Shown: positions 14,401 through 17,390 of the stretch, piece after piece
How the letters are laid out: each line of letters opens with the position of its first letter
How positions within the stretch are numbered: position 1 is the stretch's first letter
Notes under the pieces: model-generated
Databases searched by the model: none
What the model saw: the letters and a program-made list of their open reading frames with translations, nothing else
What the model was told of the DNA's origin: nothing
Assembly: GCA_003023535.1 (NCBI GenBank)
Contig: PXSC01000021.1
Span: 1-17,390, forward strand
Direction of reading: 5' to 3'
Length of the DNA stretch: 17,390 bases
Origin: Halobacteriales archaeon QS_9_70_65
GTDB taxonomy: Archaea > Halobacteriota > Halobacteria > Halobacteriales > Haloarculaceae
Program-made: the position numbers and the translations under genes

Positions 14401-14543
14401 TACCGATACTCCGCGTCGAACGTCGGCGAGTCGACCGCCGCCGACGCGGCCCCCGGCAGCGCGAGCGCGCCGCCGGTCGCCGCCGACAGCCGGACGAACC
14501 CGCGCCGGCTCAGTTCGCAGTCGGTGAACGTGTGGTCGTCCAT
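11446..14543 (-). pseudogene. Secreted M14 zinc carboxypeptidase, interrupted by one frameshift
   Basis: Two frames together give one 1032-residue protein if a single C is added in the C-run at 14158-14160 (minus strand, after DYYP). Part one (14543 to about 14157) has Tat signal SRRGFVRLSAATGGALALPG. Part two (from 14160) continues with GLFPEATRSTGYIDYEENRR and stays open to TGA 11446. Numbering the repaired protein, the M14 zinc site is HGDE (H215, E218) and DLHG (H354), substrate residues are DTNR (N288, R289), and NFEMA (E460) is the likely catalytic Glu. Then follow a beta-sandwich region, a ThuA/amidotransferase-like fold (LVIVHDDVDAAFLEAIDEF) and a C-terminal domain shared with the next gene. 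Everything after the frameshift looks under selection, so a consensus error or recent mutation is more likely than an old pseudogene. It is the first gene of the operon. Confidence 0.85.
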
Positions 14544-14552
14544 GGTGGTGGA

Positions 14553-14620
14553 CCCCTCTCGAGGCTGTGAAAACGTGCCCCGACGGGGATGAAAAAATTT
14601 TCCCAGTCTAATGGGGAAAA
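14553..14620 (-). promoter_or_regulatory. AT-rich promoter region of the peptidase operon
   Basis: On the minus strand an AAAATTTTTT word (14592-14601) lies about 50 bp before ATG 14543 and could be the TATA box, with transcription starting near 14570. An inverted repeat TTTTCCC (14598-14604) / GGGAAAA (14614-14620) overlaps its upstream side, a position suited to a repressor or activator. CCCC/GGGG (14578-14588) is a second small palindrome. GAGAGGGG (14553-14560) before the start is a weak Shine-Dalgarno. The six-T run may also end transcripts of dgcA, which stops at 14644. Confidence 0.45.
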
Positions 14621-14643
14621 CATCGTGCCGGCTCGCCGCCCGC

Positions 14644-15522
14644 TCACCGCGGCGCCGCGCCCGTTCCGGCCTCCACGTCGCCCAGCCCGAACTGGCCCTC
14701 CCGGACCGGGACGCCGGCGTAGGGGTCGGTCTCCAGCAGCAGCGACCCGTCGAGGTCGGCGTAGTCGAGCAGCGGCAGCAGCTGCGCCGCGCCGGCGATG
14801 GCGGCGTCCGTCTCCAGCATGCAGCCGCACATCACCGCGAGGCCGTGGGCGCGGGCGACGTGGATCGCCTCGACGGCCGGCGTGATGCCGCCGGTCTTCA
14901 TCAGCTTCAGGTTCGCGATGTCGCAGCGGTCGGCGACGGCGGCGACGTCGTCGGCCGTCCGGCAGGACTCGTCGGCCGCGATCGGCAGCGGCGACCGCTC
15001 GTGGACGTACCGCAGTCCGCGACGGTCCCGGTCGGACCCGAGCTTCAGCTTCAGGACCGGGTAGCCGGCGTCGGCCGCCTCCCGGGCGCGGCGCTTCATC
15101 GTCGCCGTCTCGGCGATACCGACGGTGTACGACGTCGCCGGCCGGCGGTCGGGCGCCGCCGACAGCCCGAGCAGCCGGAAGACGGGCTCGTCGAGCAGCT
15201 TCCCGGCCAGGTCCCACAGCGCCACGTCGACGGCCGCCCGCGCCGCGGGGTTGTCGCGGACGACGCCCCGCATCCGGTCGGCGATCGCCCGGCGGGCGTG
15301 GACGTCGCCGACGGCCTCGGCGGCCTCGAACAGCGCCGGCAGAACGGCCTCGACGGTGTCGGCCGTCTCGCCGTAGCGGGCCGCCGGCGCCGCCGCCCCG
15401 TGGCCCGTCTCGCCGCCGTGTTCGACCGTGACGACGACGTTCTCCGTGACGGTCGTCGTCCCGCGGGCGATCGTGAACGGGACCGACAGCGGCAGCTCGA
15501 CTCGCTCGGCGCGCCAGTTCAT
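14644..15522 (-). CDS. dgcA: DgcA-like enolase-superfamily epimerase with internal deletion
   Basis: This 292-residue protein of the dipeptide epimerase / muconate-lactonizing branch of the enolase superfamily starts at ATG 15522 (MNWRAERVELPLSVPF). Next to a DUF1611 gene, the family acts as DgcA, which converts N-acetyl-D-glutamate to the L form. The N-terminal capping domain, KLKLG (K158, K160), AADES (D184), LKLMKTGG (K209) and the C-terminal ADLDGSLLL are all present. However, the barrel jumps from GSDRD directly to RRGLRYVHERSPLP: only 24 residues separate K160 from D184, where relatives have about 75-80. The missing in-frame block normally holds two of three Mg ligands (Asp of the DxN motif and Glu of the EQP motif). 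The product should be inactive in enolase chemistry unless rescued. Start and upstream stop overlap as ATGA. Confidence 0.88.
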   Translation of the reverse strand: MNWRAERVELPLSVPFTIARGTTTVTENVVVTVEHGGETGHGAAAPAARYGETADTVEAVLPALFEAAEAVGDVHARRAIADRMRGVVRDNPAARAAVDVALWDLAGKLLDEPVFRLLGLSAAPDRRPATSYTVGIAETATMKRRAREAADAGYPVLKLKLGSDRDRRGLRYVHERSPLPIAADESCRTADDVAAVADRCDIANLKLMKTGGITPAVEAIHVARAHGLAVMCGCMLETDAAIAGAAQLLPLLDYADLDGSLLLETDPYAGVPVREGQFGLGDVEAGTGAAPR

Positions 15523-16529
15523 AGCCGCTCGGCCAGCGGTCCCGCGCCGTCCCGGACCGGGTCGACGGCCGGCACCCCAAGCGTCTCGGCGCAGTCGTCG
15601 AGGGCGGCCCCGGCGGCGGCCTCGTCCAGCGCCGCGGTGTTCAGCGCGCAGCCGAGCAGCTCCGTCGGCGCGACCGTCTCGGCGAGGTCGACGTACAGCC
15701 CCGCGACCCGGTCGAGGTCCGGCAGCCGGAACGACTCGTAGCCGTGGATTGTCTCGCGGCCGGCCTCGTGACACAGCACCAGCCGGTCCGGCATCGCGCC
15801 GTGGAGGATCCCGCAGGTGACCGCCGAGTAGGCCGGGTGGACGATGCTGCCCTGGCCCTCGACGAGGAGGTACTCGTGGTCGTCGGCCCGCTCCCGCAGC
15901 ATCCGCTCGACGGCGCCGGCGGTGAAGTCGCTCACCGTGCGGTCGACGGGGATCCCCGCGCCGGCGATCATGATGCCGGTCTGGCCGGTCGGGACGAAGC
16001 CGGCGTCCAGCCCCCGCTCGCGGGCGGCCTCGACCATCTCCAGCGTCGTCGTCATCTTGCCCGTCGAGCAGTCGGTGCCGACCGTCAGGACGATTTCGCA
16101 GTCCAGCTCGCGGGCGACGCCCTCGGCGACGGTGAGGTCGTCGGGCGGCTTCCGGACGTCACGCAGCTCGACGCCGTAATCGTCGGCCAGCCGGGCGAAC
16201 TCCTCGTCGTCGTTCAGGAAGTAGTGGAGGCCGGCGACGACGTCGGCGCCGCGCTCGATGGCGGCCCGGACGTCGGGGCGCCAGGAGTCGTCGAAGCCGC
16301 CGCCGATGGGCGCGATACCGATTATCAGGGCGTCGAAGGCGGGGGCGTCGGCGACGCCCTCGACGACCGGTGTACCGGCGTCGAGGCCGACGAGGTGATC
16401 GGCGACGGTCGTGCCGGCCGACGCGCGGTCGAGGACGGCGACGACGTCGTGGTCGGCGTACCGGAGGACACCGACGGCGGTCTTGGCACGTTCGGGGAAC
16501 CGTTCGTGGGCGAGAACGGCGACGCGCAT
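15519..16529 (-). CDS. dgcN: DUF1611 protein, DgcN-type D-glutamate N-acetyltransferase
   Basis: This 336-residue protein is full length for the DUF1611 family. An N-terminal Rossmann-like region (1-125) is followed by a P-loop-like motif VGTDCSTGKMTT (150-161) and the conserved VEGQGSIVHPAYSAVTCGILHGA (about 233-255). In marine Proteobacteria and haloarchaea the family member DgcN acetylates D-glutamate, and DgcA then epimerises the product; the ATGA overlap with the dgcA-like gene here fits that pathway. The start is ATG 16529 (MRVAVLAHERFPERAKT), behind a leaderless-type TATA box. All family motifs appear intact, in contrast to the damaged partner. The exact acyl donor and substrate are taken from the family, not from this sequence, and other DUF1611/DUF1611-epimerase pairs might act on different N-acyl amino acids. 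Confidence 0.88.
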   Translation of the reverse strand: MRVAVLAHERFPERAKTAVGVLRYADHDVVAVLDRASAGTTVADHLVGLDAGTPVVEGVADAPAFDALIIGIAPIGGGFDDSWRPDVRAAIERGADVVAGLHYFLNDDEEFARLADDYGVELRDVRKPPDDLTVAEGVARELDCEIVLTVGTDCSTGKMTTTLEMVEAARERGLDAGFVPTGQTGIMIAGAGIPVDRTVSDFTAGAVERMLRERADDHEYLLVEGQGSIVHPAYSAVTCGILHGAMPDRLVLCHEAGRETIHGYESFRLPDLDRVAGLYVDLAETVAPTELLGCALNTAALDEAAAGAALDDCAETLGVPAVDPVRDGAGPLAERL

Positions 16530-16550
16530 ACGCTCGTCAGAGGGGCCGGA

Positions 16551-16558
16551 TTCATAAA
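16551..16558 (-). promoter_or_regulatory. TATA box for dgcN-dgcA, leaderless spacing
   Basis: The minus strand reads TTTATGAA, centred about 25 bp before ATG 16529, in a 48-bp spacer that is otherwise GC-rich. The spacing predicts transcription from the start codon itself. It shows that dgcN-dgcA can be transcribed separately from the Vms1-like gene upstream. Confidence 0.6.
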
Positions 16559-16577
16559 CTGTCAGGTCGGCCGCCGC

Positions 16578-17390
16578 TCAGAGCCCGTATAGCCGGACGG
16601 CCCAGAAGTCGTCGAAGGCGTCGGCCAGGGCCGGCTCGGGGTCGCCGGTGGCGTCGACGGCGGCCGTCGCGTCGGCGTCGGCCGCGAACTCGCCGACCAG
16701 CCGGCGGTCGCCGGTGACGTACAGCCGGTCGGCGTCGACGCCGTCGAGGGCCTCGGCACAGCGGTCGACGTGGGCGGCGATCTGCTCGTCGCGGAGCCGC
16801 TCGAACCGCGCCTGTGAGAAGCCGCCCTTCGAGTGGTCGCCCTTGACGTCGCTCTCGAAGCCGTCGAAGGCGACGCGGTCGTCGCCCTCGTAGACGCCGA
16901 CGGCGAAGACGTCCGACCGGACGAGCGCCAGCGCGTACCGGCCCGTTGGCTCCAGCCACGCCCGATCGAGCTCGGGGCGGTCGCTCCAGGACACGAACGG
17001 CTCGGGGGCGACGGGCGGCCGTAGCGCCGCCGCCAGCAGGCCGGCGTCGTCGGCACAGACCAGACACGGCGCCGCCCGCGAGACCAGCGCGACCCGGTCG
17101 CCCAGGAGGTCGCCGACCGCCTCGGGCACCTCCTCGTCGACGTAGGCCGTCAGGACGCTCTCGGGGTCGCCGCGGAGGGACTCCAGCCGCGAGAGCACGG
17201 CCGCCAGCCGCGGCCCGCGTGCGGTCTCCCGGCGGCGGAAGGCGAGGTCGACGGCCTCGTCGGTCGACTCGACCCGGCCCTCGAGGTCGGCGATGCGGTC
17301 CTCGAGGCGGTTGACCCGCTCCTCGGCGTCCTGTCGCTTGCGGGCGGCCTCCGAGCGGCGCTCCTGTTCGGCGTCCAGCTGCGCACGGAG
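16578..17390 (-). CDS. Vms1/eRF1-like (VLRF1) peptidyl-tRNA hydrolase, 3' part
   Basis: The gene enters from the right edge; 270 residues are visible up to TGA 16578. The first roughly 55 are a charged coiled coil (EQERRSEAARKRQDAEERV, then NRLEDRIADLEGRVEST). The rest is an RNase-H-like eRF1 domain 2 fold of the Vms1/ANKZF1 family: FESDVKGDHSKGGFSQARFE, then RLRDEQIAAHVDRCAEAL, then DADRLYVTGDRRLVGEFAAD. The Gln of GGFSQ (codon at 16814-16812) corresponds to the catalytic GxxQ-type Gln that releases nascent chains from tRNA on stalled ribosomes. The protein is probably cytosolic and acts in ribosome rescue. A GTG at 17198 is in frame but would cut off the coiled coil, so the true start most likely lies outside the window. 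Confidence 0.85.
   Translation of the reverse strand, partial: LRAQLDAEQERRSEAARKRQDAEERVNRLEDRIADLEGRVESTDEAVDLAFRRRETARGPRLAAVLSRLESLRGDPESVLTAYVDEEVPEAVGDLLGDRVALVSRAAPCLVCADDAGLLAAALRPPVAPEPFVSWSDRPELDRAWLEPTGRYALALVRSDVFAVGVYEGDDRVAFDGFESDVKGDHSKGGFSQARFERLRDEQIAAHVDRCAEALDGVDADRLYVTGDRRLVGEFAADADATAAVDATGDPEPALADAFDDFWAVRLYGL

Overview
The window is very GC-rich, with strong G/C preference at third codon positions, many acidic residues in the predicted proteins, Tat-type lipoproteins, TATA-box promoters (several placed for leaderless transcripts), an archaeal IF2/5B, an archaeal Nob1 and a tRNA-Met whose intron has a bulge-helix-bulge. Together these point to a halophilic archaeon (class Halobacteria). 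The genus cannot be told from the sequence alone.

Layout, left to right. (1) 1-577, minus: 5' part of a haloarchaeal DUF7115-like gene that has no normal start codon. (2) 592-724, plus: elongator tRNA-Met(CAT) with a 59-nt intron, followed by direct and inverted copies of its own 3' end (762-790, 841-862), which look like the scar of an integrated element. (3) 960-3068, plus: a lipoprotein, an NDUFA9-like NAD(P)-binding protein and a small glycine-rich protein; a small membrane protein (3082-3507, minus) converges on them. (4) 3508-3929: noncoding, rich in hairpins and short repeats. (5) 3930-4631, minus: a PRC-barrel gene and nob1 as an operon, divergent from infB (4888-6657, plus). (6) A small two-helix membrane ORF (from 6749, plus) with a leaderless promoter but no stop of its own.

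(7) 6929-14543, minus: a tightly coupled four-gene operon, in transcription order a secreted M14 zinc carboxypeptidase (frameshifted), a secreted BNR/Asp-box protein, a Fe(III)-type solute-binding lipoprotein and a fused double-domain ABC permease. The two secreted proteins share a homologous C-terminal domain. No ATPase gene is present. (8) 14644-16529, minus: a dgcN-dgcA-like pair (DUF1611 protein and enolase-superfamily epimerase), known from the D-glutamate catabolic pathway of haloarchaea. Here the epimerase has an internal in-frame deletion that removes two metal ligands. (9) 16578-17390, minus: 3' part of a Vms1/eRF1-like peptidyl-tRNA hydrolase gene.

The most notable points are the secreted peptidase/BNR/importer operon beside D-glutamate genes, the shared C-terminal domain, the gutted dgcA, and the tRNA-derived repeats. 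Several genes carry lesions (missing start, missing stop, frameshift, deletion, Gly-to-Arg in a nucleotide-binding motif). This means either real decay or consensus errors, and the read data would tell which.
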